Notes under the pieces: generated by a model
Databases searched by the model: none
What the model saw: only the letters and a program-made list of their open reading frames with translations
What the model was told of the DNA's origin: nothing
Shown: positions 10,576 to 19,120 of the stretch, piece by piece
Layout of the letters: every line of letters begins with the position of its first letter
How positions within the stretch are numbered: the first letter of the stretch is position 1
Source: Glycocaulis profundi
GTDB lineage: Bacteria > Pseudomonadota > Alphaproteobacteria > Caulobacterales > Maricaulaceae
Length of the DNA: 64,000 bases
Assembly: GCA_007050995.1 (NCBI GenBank)
Contig: VJOU01000013.1
Coordinates: 48,188-112,187, forward strand
Reading direction: 5' to 3'
Translations under genes and position numbers: made by a program

Positions 10576-11700
10576 TCAGAACCCGCTCAGCGCGCTCACC
10601 CGGCCCGCATTCCAGGCATCGTCGCCCAGATGCTCGCCCGCGGCCTGGGCGCGCTTGTAGTACAGGCCGATGTCGTATTCGTCGGTCATGCCGACGCCGC
10701 CGAACATCTGGATACCTTCCGAGCCGGCCAGCCGGGAGACCTCGGTGGCCTTGGCCTTGGCCGCCGCGCACCAGAGCGGGGCCTGGGACGGGGTCTCGTC
10801 CAGGGTCCGCAGCGCCTTGATGACCAGCGAGCGGGCCAGCTCCAGCTCTGAATACAGATGGGCGGCGCGGTGCTGCATGCCCTGGAAGCTGCCGATGGGC
10901 TGGCCGAACTGCTCGCGTTCCCTGATGTAGTCGATGGTGCGGTCGAAGGCCTCCTCCGCCACGCCCAGCGCCTCGGCGGCCAGCGCCGCCCGGCCGGCGT
11001 CCAGCACCATGGCCAGCGCCGCGTCGGAATCCTCCGCGCCGTCCAAAAGGGCGTCGCCCTCCAGCCGCACGTCCTCGAACACGAAGTCGGCGGGCAGGTG
11101 GCTGTCCACGGTGCGGCGCGCGGTGCGGGTGATCCCGCCCGCGTCGGCGGGCACGATGAACAGGCCGGTTTTTCCGTCCTCTGTCTTCGCCGCGACCAGC
11201 AGCGCGTCCGCGCCCGCTCCGCAGGCGACGAAGCGCTTTTTCCCGTTCAGGCGGAAGCCGTTGCCGTCCCTCGTGGCCGTGGTTTCGATCGTGGAGGGAT
11301 CGTGCCGGGCCTTCTCGTCGATGGCGAAGGCGATCACGGTCTCGGCGGCGGCGATCTTCGGCAGCCAGGCCGATTTCTGCGCGTCGCTGCCTGCCAGACG
11401 GAAGGCGGCGGCCGCCAGCACGGCCGTGCTCAGGAAGGGCGAGGCGGTCAGGGTGCGGCCCATCTCGCGCAGCACGAAGCCGGCCGCGGCATGGCCCATG
11501 TCCACGCCGCCGAACTCTTCAGGCACCATGATGCCGGTCCAGCCCATCTCGGCCATGGACGCCCACAGATCGCGCGAGAAGCCGGTCTGGTCGTCGGCGT
11601 CACGCAGCTTGCGCAGGGCGCTGACGGGCGCGGTCTCGGCCAGAAAGGCCTTCGCGCTGTCCCGCAGCATCTGCTCTTCTTCATTCAGAACGAAGCTCAT
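10576..11700 (-). CDS. Acyl-CoA dehydrogenase, probable non-catalytic partner subunit
   Basis: Acyl-CoA dehydrogenase fold protein of about 374 residues (flavoprotein of beta-oxidation). It begins MSFVLNEEEQMLRDSAKAF, has the middle strand domain (VIAFAIDEKAR) and a C-terminal helical domain with REQFGQPIGSFQGMQ. The usual catalytic Glu motif (EGT) is not visible; the C-terminus instead reads MFGGVGMTDEYDIGLYYKRA. The paired gene upstream has an EGGT motif. This resembles FadE heterotetramers of steroid or side-chain degradation, where only one subunit carries the base. The substrate is not known. Confidence 0.87.
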   Translation of the reverse strand: MSFVLNEEEQMLRDSAKAFLAETAPVSALRKLRDADDQTGFSRDLWASMAEMGWTGIMVPEEFGGVDMGHAAAGFVLREMGRTLTASPFLSTAVLAAAAFRLAGSDAQKSAWLPKIAAAETVIAFAIDEKARHDPSTIETTATRDGNGFRLNGKKRFVACGAGADALLVAAKTEDGKTGLFIVPADAGGITRTARRTVDSHLPADFVFEDVRLEGDALLDGAEDSDAALAMVLDAGRAALAAEALGVAEEAFDRTIDYIREREQFGQPIGSFQGMQHRAAHLYSELELARSLVIKALRTLDETPSQAPLWCAAAKAKATEVSRLAGSEGIQMFGGVGMTDEYDIGLYYKRAQAAGEHLGDDAWNAGRVSALSGF

Positions 11701-11728
11701 CAGGTTGATTCCCTGTTTGTTTTTCGGA

Positions 11729-12898
11729 TCAGCCGCCGGGCAGTTCAAGCACGCGCTTGGCGAGGATGTTGAGCTGGATCTCGCTGGTCCCGCCCTCGAT
11801 GGAGTTGGCGCGCGAACGCAGCCAGTCGCGCGCGGGCGCGCCGTCATCGCCCTCCCACAGCAGGCCGTCAGATCCCAGCGCGCTCATGTTCAGCACGTTG
11901 CGGCGCTTGTTCAGCTCGGTGCCGACATATTTCAGCATCGAGGCGCGCGCCCCGACGCCTTCGCCGCTGTCCGCCTCGTCCTTGACCCGGCGCAGGGTGG
12001 CCTCGAAGGCCAGCGCGTCGATGGTCAGCTTCGCGGTTTCAGCGCGCAGAATCGGATCGGCGATCCGGCCTTCGGGATCGACCTCGCCGGACCTGTGCGC
12101 GGCGCTGACGGGGTTGAGCCCGCCGAAATTGGCCTCCGAGACGATGCCCGCACGCTCGTGGGAGAGGAGATACTTGGCGATCTCCCAGCCCTGACCGGGC
12201 TTGCCGACCACGTTGGAGGCGGGAACCTTCGCATCGTCGAAGAAGGTCTCGCAGAAGGGGGAGCGCCCGCTGATCAGAAGGATGGGCTTGGTGGACACCC
12301 CGCCCGCTTCCATGTCGATCAGCATGAAGGAGATGCCCAGATGCTTGGGCGCGTCGGCCTCGGTGCGGACCAGCGCGAAGATCCAGTCCGCCTTGTCGGC
12401 GTAGGAGGTCCACACCTTCTGGCCGTTGACCGTGTAGGTGTCGCCGTCCAGCACGCCCTTGGTGCGCAGGCTGGCGAGGTCGGAGCCCGCGCCGGGCTCG
12501 GAATAGCCCTGGCACCAGCGGATCTCGCCGCGGGCGATCTTGGGCAGGTGCTCGGCCTTCTGTTCGTCCGAGCCGTACTTGAGAAGCGCCGGGCCGAGCA
12601 TCCAGATGCCGAAGGAGGACAGAGGCGAGCGCGCCTTGATCGCCTTCATCTCGTCCTTCAGGACGAAGGCCTCGTCCTTGGACAGGCCTGCGCCGCCGTA
12701 TTCCTTAGGCCAGGCGGGAACGGTCCAGCCCTTCTCCACCATCGCTTCGAACCAGCGTTTCTGGTCCTCGCTGGCGAACTCGGCATTACGGCCGCCCCAG
12801 TAGGCGTCGGCCTCGCTGCGGACCGGTTCGCGCATGGAGGGCGGGCAGTTCGCCTCCAGCCAGGCGCGGGTCTCTGCGCGGAATGTTTCGAGCGACAT
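11729..12898 (-). CDS. Acyl-CoA dehydrogenase, catalytic-type subunit
   Basis: Acyl-CoA dehydrogenase of 389 residues, first gene of a two-gene unit, preceded by a strong GGGAGGAGA ribosome-binding site. The FAD/substrate segment WCQGYSEPGAGSDLASL (about residue 127) and VNGQKVWTSYAD are clear. The C-terminal SIEGGTSEIQLNILAKRVL carries the Glu-Gly-(Gly)-Thr element that normally supplies the catalytic base. It pairs with the next gene 28 bases downstream, probably as an alpha2beta2 enzyme acting on a CoA thioester. Pairing and substrate are inferred. Confidence 0.9.
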   Translation of the reverse strand: MSLETFRAETRAWLEANCPPSMREPVRSEADAYWGGRNAEFASEDQKRWFEAMVEKGWTVPAWPKEYGGAGLSKDEAFVLKDEMKAIKARSPLSSFGIWMLGPALLKYGSDEQKAEHLPKIARGEIRWCQGYSEPGAGSDLASLRTKGVLDGDTYTVNGQKVWTSYADKADWIFALVRTEADAPKHLGISFMLIDMEAGGVSTKPILLISGRSPFCETFFDDAKVPASNVVGKPGQGWEIAKYLLSHERAGIVSEANFGGLNPVSAAHRSGEVDPEGRIADPILRAETAKLTIDALAFEATLRRVKDEADSGEGVGARASMLKYVGTELNKRRNVLNMSALGSDGLLWEGDDGAPARDWLRSRANSIEGGTSEIQLNILAKRVLELPGG

Positions 12899-13079
12899 GG
12901 CTCTCCTCCCTTTTTGATTTCTCTGAAGGGTATGGCGGTCCAGCCCTTCGCGCCAGTCCCTTTTAGAAGAACCGGTTTGGTTTTCGCAGCGCGCGGCGCG
13001 CGACCAATGGGCGCGGCGGCCTTGCCCGGCTCATGATACCGGATAAGTAGTGCGCCACACATTCAGACACGGGGCCGCC

Positions 13080-14144
13080 ATGTCCGCTCTCGCCACCTCG
13101 ATCCCCAAGCCCTTCACCGCGCCCGAAACCAGCCGGGCGATGTTCTGGTGGCTGGTCATCGTGGCTCTTCTGGTGATCGCCATGATCATGGTGGGCGGGG
13201 CGACGCGGCTCACCGGCTCGGGGCTGTCGATCACCGAATGGCGGCCCGTGACCGGCGCCATCCCGCCCCTGACCCAGGAGGGGTGGGAGCGCGAGCTCGA
13301 GCTCTACCGGCAGATTCCCCAATATCAGGAGATCAACCGGGGCATGAGCATGGGCGAGTTCCAGTTCATCTACTGGTGGGAATGGAGCCATCGTCAGCTC
13401 GGCCGTCTGCTGGGCGTGATCTACGCGCTGCCTTTCTTCGCCTTCCTCGTCATGAAGAAGGTGCCCGCGCGCCTGAACCTGCGCTTGTGGGTGCTGCTGG
13501 CGCTGGGCGGGCTTCAGGGCGCGATCGGCTGGTGGATGGTGTCCTCCGGGCTCGCCGATCGCACCGAGGTCAGCCAGTACCGGCTGGCGGTCCATCTCCT
13601 GATGGCGTTCCTGATCCTGGGGCTGATCCTGTGGACCGCGCTGGAACTCAGATACGGCGAGACGCGCGTGCAGAAACGCCTGCCGGTCTTCCCGTGGGCC
13701 TCCGCCTTCTGGGGCGCGGTCCTGTTCCAGATCGGTCTGGGGGCGCTCGTGGCGGGCACCGGCGCAGGGCGGATATACACCACATGGCCGGGCTTCGAGG
13801 GGCGGCTGATCCCCGAAGGCTATCTGTCGGGCATGCCGTTCTGGATGGCGATCTTCGAAAGCCTGCCCGCGATCCAGCTCCAGCACCGCTGGGCGGGCTA
13901 TCTGATCGCGGTGGCGGGGCTGGTCCTGGCCTGGCGTTATTTTCAGAGCGGGGACGGGGTGATGAAGCGCTTCGCCGCCGTCCTGCCCGCCGTGATCGCC
14001 CTGCAGGTGGCGCTTGGAATCTGGACGCTGCTCAGCGCTTCGCCGCTGGGCCTGTCTCTGGCCCACCAGACCGGGGCGATCATCCTGTTCGGCGTGGCGG
14101 GCATGGCGGCGTGGACCGCCGCCCGCGCCCTGCCGCGAGCCTAG
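13080..14144 (+). CDS. ctaA: Heme A synthase (COX15/CtaA family)
   Basis: Oxidises the methyl group of heme O to give heme A for aa3-type cytochrome oxidase; an inner membrane protein of eight helices, about 354 residues. Conserved pieces include GGATRLTGSGLSITEW after the first helix, WWEWSHRQLGRLLG, VHLLMAF, LQHRWAGYL and LAHQTGAI, which hold the heme-ligand histidines. The ATG at 13080 is preferred; an in-frame GTG at 13050 would add ten residues. No other oxidase gene is nearby. The stop TAG lies within a CTAG shared with the convergent gene. Confidence 0.95.
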   Translation: MSALATSIPKPFTAPETSRAMFWWLVIVALLVIAMIMVGGATRLTGSGLSITEWRPVTGAIPPLTQEGWERELELYRQIPQYQEINRGMSMGEFQFIYWWEWSHRQLGRLLGVIYALPFFAFLVMKKVPARLNLRLWVLLALGGLQGAIGWWMVSSGLADRTEVSQYRLAVHLLMAFLILGLILWTALELRYGETRVQKRLPVFPWASAFWGAVLFQIGLGALVAGTGAGRIYTTWPGFEGRLIPEGYLSGMPFWMAIFESLPAIQLQHRWAGYLIAVAGLVLAWRYFQSGDGVMKRFAAVLPAVIALQVALGIWTLLSASPLGLSLAHQTGAIILFGVAGMAAWTAARALPRA

Positions 14145-15190
14145 CTTTCCGCTTCAGCGGCGGGTTCAGAGCGCCGTCCGGTCACGGCATGGGAGACCAC
14201 CTCGCGGGCGACCAGCTTGATGCGCGCGTCGTTGGCGTCATAGATGGCCATGATCCCCGAGGAGAAGGCCATCCCGCCATAGGACTCCTCGCTCACCGCG
14301 ATCGCGCCCGGACGCTCGAGGGCAGGGGCGTTGATGCCCGCTTCCAGCTCCAGCGCGCTCAGCGGCTCCAGCGAGCGGGCGTCATACACGCCCAGCAGGC
14401 CGTCGCTGGCCAGCGAGGCGACGACCAGATCGCGTCCCATCAGGTCGACATGGATCAGGTTGGGGATGTTCTCGCCCGAAACGCTGGCGGTCACCTCCCC
14501 GCCGGTCGTGACGCGGGCGAGGCCGGCTCCGGGTCCGGACACGACGATGTCGCCGTTCGCCGCCGCGCAGGCGCGGGCGGGGAAGGGCAGGGCGAAGGCC
14601 TCGCGCTGCTCCAGAGCCAGGGCGTCCTGGCCCTGATCGGTCAGCCGCCAGACCTCGGCCCGCTCGTCGGCGCGCAGCACGGCGATGTCCAGATAGCCGA
14701 TGCCCTGACGGTACAGGCACATGCCGGCCACTCCGGAGGTCAGCTCTTCCGCGTCCAGCGGTATTTCGACCACGTCCCGGCCCTCGACCAGCATGACGAA
14801 GCTGCGCACCGCGCCGTCATTGTCCGGGCCCAGCAGAAGCGGGAACCGTTCCCCGCGCAGCTCGAACACCGGCGCGGCGGCGAGGCTTCTCAGCCGAGGA
14901 CCGCCCGCCTGGATGATGCGCTCGCCGTCGATGGTGTAGACGTCGAAACCCCCGCCCTCCAGCGTGGCGGCGAGCAGGCCCGTCCACGGCGCGTCCGGGT
15001 CGGGCAGGAAGGCCAGGGTGTCCACCCCGTCGGCGGGATTGAAGACGCCGGTCACCACCGCGCTCTGGATCGGGCGGCCGTCCAGCGCGGTCTCCTCGGC
15101 CTCCTCAGGGGCTTCGCAGGCGGCCAGGGCCAGTCCGGCGGACGCGGCCATCAGGGCATGACGCAGGGAAGGGCGGAAGGATCGGATCAT
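14141..15190 (-). CDS. Phytase-like beta-propeller lipoprotein
   Basis: Lipoprotein of about 349 residues with lipobox LALAAC (Cys25). The rest is beta-rich, with repeated short strands and blocks such as GVFNPADGVDTLAFLPDPD, LLGPDNDGAVRSFVML and GIMAIYDANDARIKLV. This resembles the 3-phytase (beta-propeller) family, but acidic calcium-site motifs are not strong enough by eye to claim phosphatase activity. The product is likely anchored in the outer or inner membrane facing the periplasm. The last four bases of the gene are the first CTAG shared with ctaA. Confidence 0.65.
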   Translation of the reverse strand: MIRSFRPSLRHALMAASAGLALAACEAPEEAEETALDGRPIQSAVVTGVFNPADGVDTLAFLPDPDAPWTGLLAATLEGGGFDVYTIDGERIIQAGGPRLRSLAAAPVFELRGERFPLLLGPDNDGAVRSFVMLVEGRDVVEIPLDAEELTSGVAGMCLYRQGIGYLDIAVLRADERAEVWRLTDQGQDALALEQREAFALPFPARACAAANGDIVVSGPGAGLARVTTGGEVTASVSGENIPNLIHVDLMGRDLVVASLASDGLLGVYDARSLEPLSALELEAGINAPALERPGAIAVSEESYGGMAFSSGIMAIYDANDARIKLVAREVVSHAVTGRRSEPAAEAES

Positions 15191-15330
15191 GTCGAGGTCT
15201 CTTTGCCAGGCCCGTTCAGGGCGTCGCCGCGCTCGTCCGCGATGGGGCGAGGGGCGCTCCGGTTGAGGTTCGCCGCGTTTGTCGCACGTCTGGCGGGCGA
15301 GCGCACGAGGGCTTTCCATCACAAGCCATT

Positions 15331-15416
15331 CAACAGGTTAGCAGGAAGCGCGGCAAGTTGCGGTATTCAGATACCGCATTTCTAACCTGCTGTTTTATAG
15401 CGCTTTCTGAGAAAGC
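15331..15416 (+). promoter_or_regulatory. Hairpin-rich leader upstream of rplM
   Basis: Within the 317-base gap before rplM three inverted repeats stack up. CAGGTTAG (15334-15341) pairs with CTAACCTG (15382-15389). Nested inside is GCGGTAT-TCAG-ATACCGC (15360-15377). GCTTTC-TGA-GAAAGC follows (15402-15416). About 90 bases then separate this from the start codon. It could be a structured ribosomal-protein leader, or a protein-binding site between the divergent genes. The structure is seen; the role is inferred. Nothing else is recognisable in the gap. Confidence 0.5.
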
Positions 15417-15507
15417 CTGTTGACCGGATGATGCGAGCGCCGTAAATCGCGCCTCGAAGACGTCCGGGATGGTCCCGGTCGCACGGTAATTCCATCGAGG
15501 CTCCAGG

Positions 15508-15972
15508 ATGAAGACCTTCTCCGCCAAGCCCGCGGAAGTGGAACACAAGTGGGTCGTGATCGACGCGGAAGGGGCCATCGTCGGCCGTCTCGCCGCGTAT
15601 GTCGCCACCCGCCTCCGCGGCAAGCACCGTCCCGACTTCACCCCCCATGTCGACTGCGGCGACCACGTCATCGTGATCAACGCCGACAAGGTGGTGTTCA
15701 CCGGGGCCAAGTACGAAGACAAGCGCTACTACCGCCACACCGGTCACCCCGGCGGCATCAAGGAAACCAGCCCGCGCAAGATCCTCGAGGGCCGCTTCCC
15801 CGAGCGCGTGGTCGAGAACGCCGTCAAGCGCATGCTTCCCAAGGACAGCCCGCTCGCCCGCGGCCAGTTCTCCAAGCTGCGCGTTTACGCCGGCGCCGAG
15901 CACAAGCACGAGGCCCAGCAGCCTGAAGTCGTCGACTTCAAGTCCCTCAACACCAAGAACGCGCGGAGCTGA
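15508..15972 (+). CDS. rplM: 50S ribosomal protein L13
   Basis: Large-subunit ribosomal protein of 154 residues, an early assembly protein on 23S rRNA. It begins [15 protein letters not shown] and shows the family blocks [45 protein letters not shown] and [29 protein letters not shown] stretch precedes the ATG. rpsI follows after two bases, the universal rplM-rpsI operon. The structured leader upstream may autoregulate it. Confidence 0.99.
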   Translation: MKTFSAKPAEVEHKWVVIDAEGAIVGRLAAYVATRLRGKHRPDFTPHVDCGDHVIVINADKVVFTGAKYEDKRYYRHTGHPGGIKETSPRKILEGRFPERVVENAVKRMLPKDSPLARGQFSKLRVYAGAEHKHEAQQPEVVDFKSLNTKNARS

Positions 15973-15974
15973 TC

Positions 15975-16478
15975 ATGGCTGAACAAGCTCGCTCTCTCGA
16001 AGACCTGAAATCCGCGCTGAAGCAGGCTGACGCCCCCGTGGTCGACGCCGCCGCCGAAGACGAGGCCCTGCCCGAGCCCAAGCTCGACGAGCATGGCCGC
16101 GCCTACGCCACCGGCAAGCGCAAGAACGCCATCGCCCGCGTCTGGATCAAGCCCGGCGCCGGCAAGATCGTCGTCAACGGCCGCGAACAGGAAGTCTATT
16201 TCGCGCGTCCCGTCCTGCGCATGCTGCTCGCCCAGCCTTTCGAGGCGGCCGGCCGCGTGGACGCCTATGACGTGTACGCCACCGTCACCGGCGGCGGCCT
16301 GTCCGGCCAGGCCGGCGCGGTCCGCCACGGCGTGTCCAAGGCGCTGACCCTGTACGAGCCCGAGCTTCGCAAGGTGCTCAAGGCCGGCGGCTTCCTGACC
16401 CGCGACTCCCGCGTGGTCGAGCGGAAGAAATACGGCAAGAAGAAAGCCCGCCGCAGCTTCCAGTTCTCGAAGCGCTAA
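15975..16478 (+). CDS. rpsI: 30S ribosomal protein S9
   Basis: Small-subunit ribosomal protein of 167 residues whose C-terminal tail reaches the P-site. The conserved core starts near residue 45 ([18 protein letters not shown]) and ends with [17 protein letters not shown]. An acidic N-terminal extension of about 40 residues precedes it, as in many alphaproteobacteria. It is cotranscribed with rplM. A GC-rich terminator follows within 60 bases. Confidence 0.99.
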   Translation: MAEQARSLEDLKSALKQADAPVVDAAAEDEALPEPKLDEHGRAYATGKRKNAIARVWIKPGAGKIVVNGREQEVYFARPVLRMLLAQPFEAAGRVDAYDVYATVTGGGLSGQAGAVRHGVSKALTLYEPELRKVLKAGGFLTRDSRVVERKKYGKKKARRSFQFSKR

Positions 16479-16510
16479 AGGCAGACTTTCCCTTTGTCGG
16501 GAACACGAGA

Positions 16511-16537
16511 CGGGCGGCCCTGCGGGCCGCCCGTTTT
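16511..16537 (+). terminator. Intrinsic terminator of rplM-rpsI
   Basis: A perfect ten-base-pair stem, CGGGCGGCCC / GGGCCGCCCG with a TGC loop, is followed by TTTTCGTTT about 30 bases after the rpsI stop. Confidence 0.93.
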
Positions 16538-16560
16538 CGTTTCAGTTTCTGTCTGCCGCG

Positions 16561-16664
16561 GTGCTTCGAGGCTCGCCTTCGGCTCGCACCTCAGCATGAG
16601 GGACGTTGATGCAGTCCCAGAAAGCGCCTCATCCTGAGGTGCTGCGAAGCAGCCTCGAAGGACG
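16561..16664. repeat. Dispersed-type palindromic repeat (REP-like)
   Basis: Two imperfect inverted arms lie between rpsI and phaC. The left arm (16561-16601) ends CACCTCAGCATGAGG and the right arm (16627-16664) begins CCTCATCCTGAGGTGC and ends CCTCGAAGGACG. Similar CTCATCCTGAGG palindromes are common intergenic elements in alphaproteobacterial genomes. Only this copy is visible in the window, so its dispersed nature is inferred. Confidence 0.65.
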
Positions 16665-16691
16665 GCCGGGGGAGGGGCGCGGCGTCCGAGC

Positions 16692-18635
16692 CTAACTGCG
16701 CACCTTCACGTATTCCCCCGGCGCCGGACAGATCGGCTTGAGCTTGCCGCCGCCGGGCTTGCGGGCGGGGACGGTGCTTGAATCCATCCCGTTCAGCCAG
16801 TCGCGCCAGTGCTCCCACCAGGAGCCGGGGTGCTCGGCGGCGCTTTTCAGCCAGGCTTCGCGGGTGGCGGGCAGCTTGTCATTGGTCCAGTGCTGGTACT
16901 TCTTCGCGGCGGGGTGGTTGACCACGCCTGCGATATGGCCCGAACCGGCCATCATGTACTGCACCGGCCCGCCGAACAGTTTCGCCGAGGCGTAGACCGA
17001 ATCCGCCGGGGCGATGTGGTCTTCCCTGCTGGCCTGCATGAAGACCGGGATTTTCACCTTGGACAGATCGAGCGTGTGCCCGCCGATCTCCAGCTCGCCC
17101 TTCGACAGCGCGTTCCGCCGGTAGAAGGTGTCCAGATAATACAGGTGCAGCGTCTTGGGCATGCGCGTCTGGTCGGCGTTCCAGTAGAGCAGGTCGAAAG
17201 CCTGCGGCGTGCGGCCCAGCAGGTAGTTGTTGATCACGAACGACCAGATCAGGTCGTTCGAGCGCAGCATGTTGAAGGTGTCCGCCATCGAGCGGCCGTC
17301 CAGCACGCCGCCCTGGGCGTCCATCAGCCGCGCGATCTCGGCGAACCATTCCTCGTCGATGAAGACCAGAAGCTCGCCCGCTTTCGCGAAATCGAGCTGG
17401 GCGGCGAAGAAGGTGGCCGAGGCAATCCGGTCGTCGCCCTCCGCGGCCATCAGGGACAGCGCGGTGCCCAGCATGGTCCCGCCGATGCAGTAGCCGATGG
17501 CGTCCACCTGCTTTTCGCCGGTCGCTTTCTCCACCGCGTCCAGCGCCTCGAACAGGCCGGTGCGGATATAATCCTCGAAGGTCTTGTCCTTCATCGACGC
17601 GTCGGGATTGATCCAGGAGATGAGGAAGACCGTGAAGCCCTGCTCGGTCATCCAGCGGATCATCGAGCCCTGCGGGCGCATGTCGAGGATGTAGAACTTG
17701 TTGATCCAGGGCGGGGCGATCAGGATCGGCCGCTTCCGGACCGTGTCCGTCGCCGGGGCGTACTGGATCAGCTCCATGACCTCGTTGCGGAACACCACCT
17801 CGCCGGGGGTGGTCGCCAGATCCTTGCCGACCTCGAAGCCCTCCATGTCGGTCTGGCTGAGGGCCAGCCGCCCGCCGCCGCGTTCGAGATCGGCGACCAG
17901 GTTCATCAGGCCCTTGGTCAGGTTCTCGCCCTTGGTCTCGAAGGTCGCGCGCAGGACTTCAGGATTGGTCAGGGCGAAATTGGTGGGCGACAGGGCGTCG
18001 ACCACCTGCCGGGTCACGAAGCCCACCTTGCGCTTGGTCGCCTCGTCGATGCCCTGCGCCCCCTCGATCAGGCCGAGCAGGAATCGCTGGTTGAGCAGGT
18101 AGGACTGCTTCATGGCGTCGAAGACGGGGTGCTCGCTCCATTCGGGCGCGCGCCAGCGCTTGTCGCCCTTCTCGGGCTGCACCACGGGCTCGGCCTCGCC
18201 GCCCATCAGGCGCTTGGACGTCGCGCCCCACAGGTCGAGATAGCCGCGATAGAGATCAGCCTGGGCCTGGAGCAGAAGCTGCGGGTCGCCCGCGATCTTC
18301 TCCCAGGCGTGGACCAGATCGGGCGCGGCGTGCAGCGGGTCGGCCTTGGGCTGGAGCGCGGGATCGCCCTCCAGCGAGCGGCGCATCACGTCGCTCATCA
18401 GCTTCTGGCTCTTCAGCGCCGCCTGCATGACCTTGCGCGAGACCTCCTCGAGCTGGTCGAGATCGGCCTGGGGCAGGGCGGGGAAGGGCGGGACGGCCGT
18501 TTTCGCGTCGTCCGCGGCGGGCCTGCCGGCTTTCGCCTCGCCCTTGGAGGCGGGCTTGGGCGCGGTTTTCTTCGCGCCTGCGGTCTTGGTCTTCCCCGCC
18601 GTTTTCCGGCTCTTGGGGGATTTCGGCGCGGCCAT
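16692..18635 (-). CDS. phaC: Class I poly(3-hydroxyalkanoate) synthase
   Basis: Polymerises hydroxyacyl-CoA into PHA at the granule surface. The 647-residue protein has the lipase-like box GYCIGG with the nucleophile at Cys383; an Asp in SREDHIAPAD and a His in GSGHIAGVVNHP complete the triad. WINKFYILDMRP and FLISWINPD are typical class I segments. An unusual Lys/Ala/Pro-rich tail of about 45 residues precedes the catalytic part. No phaAB or phasin gene is adjacent. The start is preceded by AGGGAG. Confidence 0.96.
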   Translation of the reverse strand: MAAPKSPKSRKTAGKTKTAGAKKTAPKPASKGEAKAGRPAADDAKTAVPPFPALPQADLDQLEEVSRKVMQAALKSQKLMSDVMRRSLEGDPALQPKADPLHAAPDLVHAWEKIAGDPQLLLQAQADLYRGYLDLWGATSKRLMGGEAEPVVQPEKGDKRWRAPEWSEHPVFDAMKQSYLLNQRFLLGLIEGAQGIDEATKRKVGFVTRQVVDALSPTNFALTNPEVLRATFETKGENLTKGLMNLVADLERGGGRLALSQTDMEGFEVGKDLATTPGEVVFRNEVMELIQYAPATDTVRKRPILIAPPWINKFYILDMRPQGSMIRWMTEQGFTVFLISWINPDASMKDKTFEDYIRTGLFEALDAVEKATGEKQVDAIGYCIGGTMLGTALSLMAAEGDDRIASATFFAAQLDFAKAGELLVFIDEEWFAEIARLMDAQGGVLDGRSMADTFNMLRSNDLIWSFVINNYLLGRTPQAFDLLYWNADQTRMPKTLHLYYLDTFYRRNALSKGELEIGGHTLDLSKVKIPVFMQASREDHIAPADSVYASAKLFGGPVQYMMAGSGHIAGVVNHPAAKKYQHWTNDKLPATREAWLKSAAEHPGSWWEHWRDWLNGMDSSTVPARKPGGGKLKPICPAPGEYVKVRS

Positions 18636-18725
18636 GGCTGCGTTCGCTCCCTGTCAGGCGTGACACGTCTGAGAAGAAGCGTATAGAAACGGGATCATCC
18701 GTCTACAGGGGCTTGGAGGCCGCCG

Positions 18726-19055
18726 GTGCGATTTCACGCGCTTGCCATAATGTTCGGCGCCGTGGCCCTTTCGGGGGCAGCGGGGTGCAACATCCTCACC
18801 CCGCCTCCGGCCGAGACGAGCTGGACCGACGAGCGGCGCATGGCCGTGATGGGCACGTCGCCCCCCGCCTACATCCCCGAACTCAGCCCCCCGCCGGGAC
18901 TGATGGAGGAGATCCGCGTCACCGCGACCGAACTGGAGCGCATCCGCGAGCAGACCCGCCTGCGCGCCGCGCAGACCGCCGAAGACGTGCCGCTGCCCGA
19001 CGAGTTCGCCAGTGAGGCGCGCCGCCGCGCCCAGCCTCCGCCCCGCCAGCCCTGA
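18726..19055 (+). CDS. Small putative lipoprotein
   Basis: Protein of 109 residues starting with GTG, six bases after a GGAGG at 18715-18719. The N-terminus is a lipoprotein signal with lipobox LSGAAGC (Cys21). The mature part is Pro-rich, then helical and charged (VTATELERIREQTRLRA), ending in a Pro/Arg tail. It is probably anchored in the envelope. I do not recognise a family. It is divergent from phaC and 65 bases upstream of glpX. Confidence 0.7.
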   Translation: MRFHALAIMFGAVALSGAAGCNILTPPPAETSWTDERRMAVMGTSPPAYIPELSPPPGLMEEIRVTATELERIREQTRLRAAQTAEDVPLPDEFASEARRRAQPPPRQP

Positions 19056-19120
19056 TTCCATCGCCGGGGAGTCCCCCGGCTTTTGCACGCCTAGAGCCGA
19101 CATCTGAGAAGGAAACGCCC

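Noticed and set aside
13148..15385. Plus-strand open frame of 745 codons across ctaA and the phytase-like gene
   Set aside because: It is a shifted or antisense shadow of two well-supported genes; the composition is Arg/Gly/Ala/Pro-rich with no domain.
16809..18686. Plus-strand open frame of 625 codons opposite phaC
   Set aside because: Exact antisense of phaC, whose catalytic motifs are intact; no plausible fold or ribosome-binding site.
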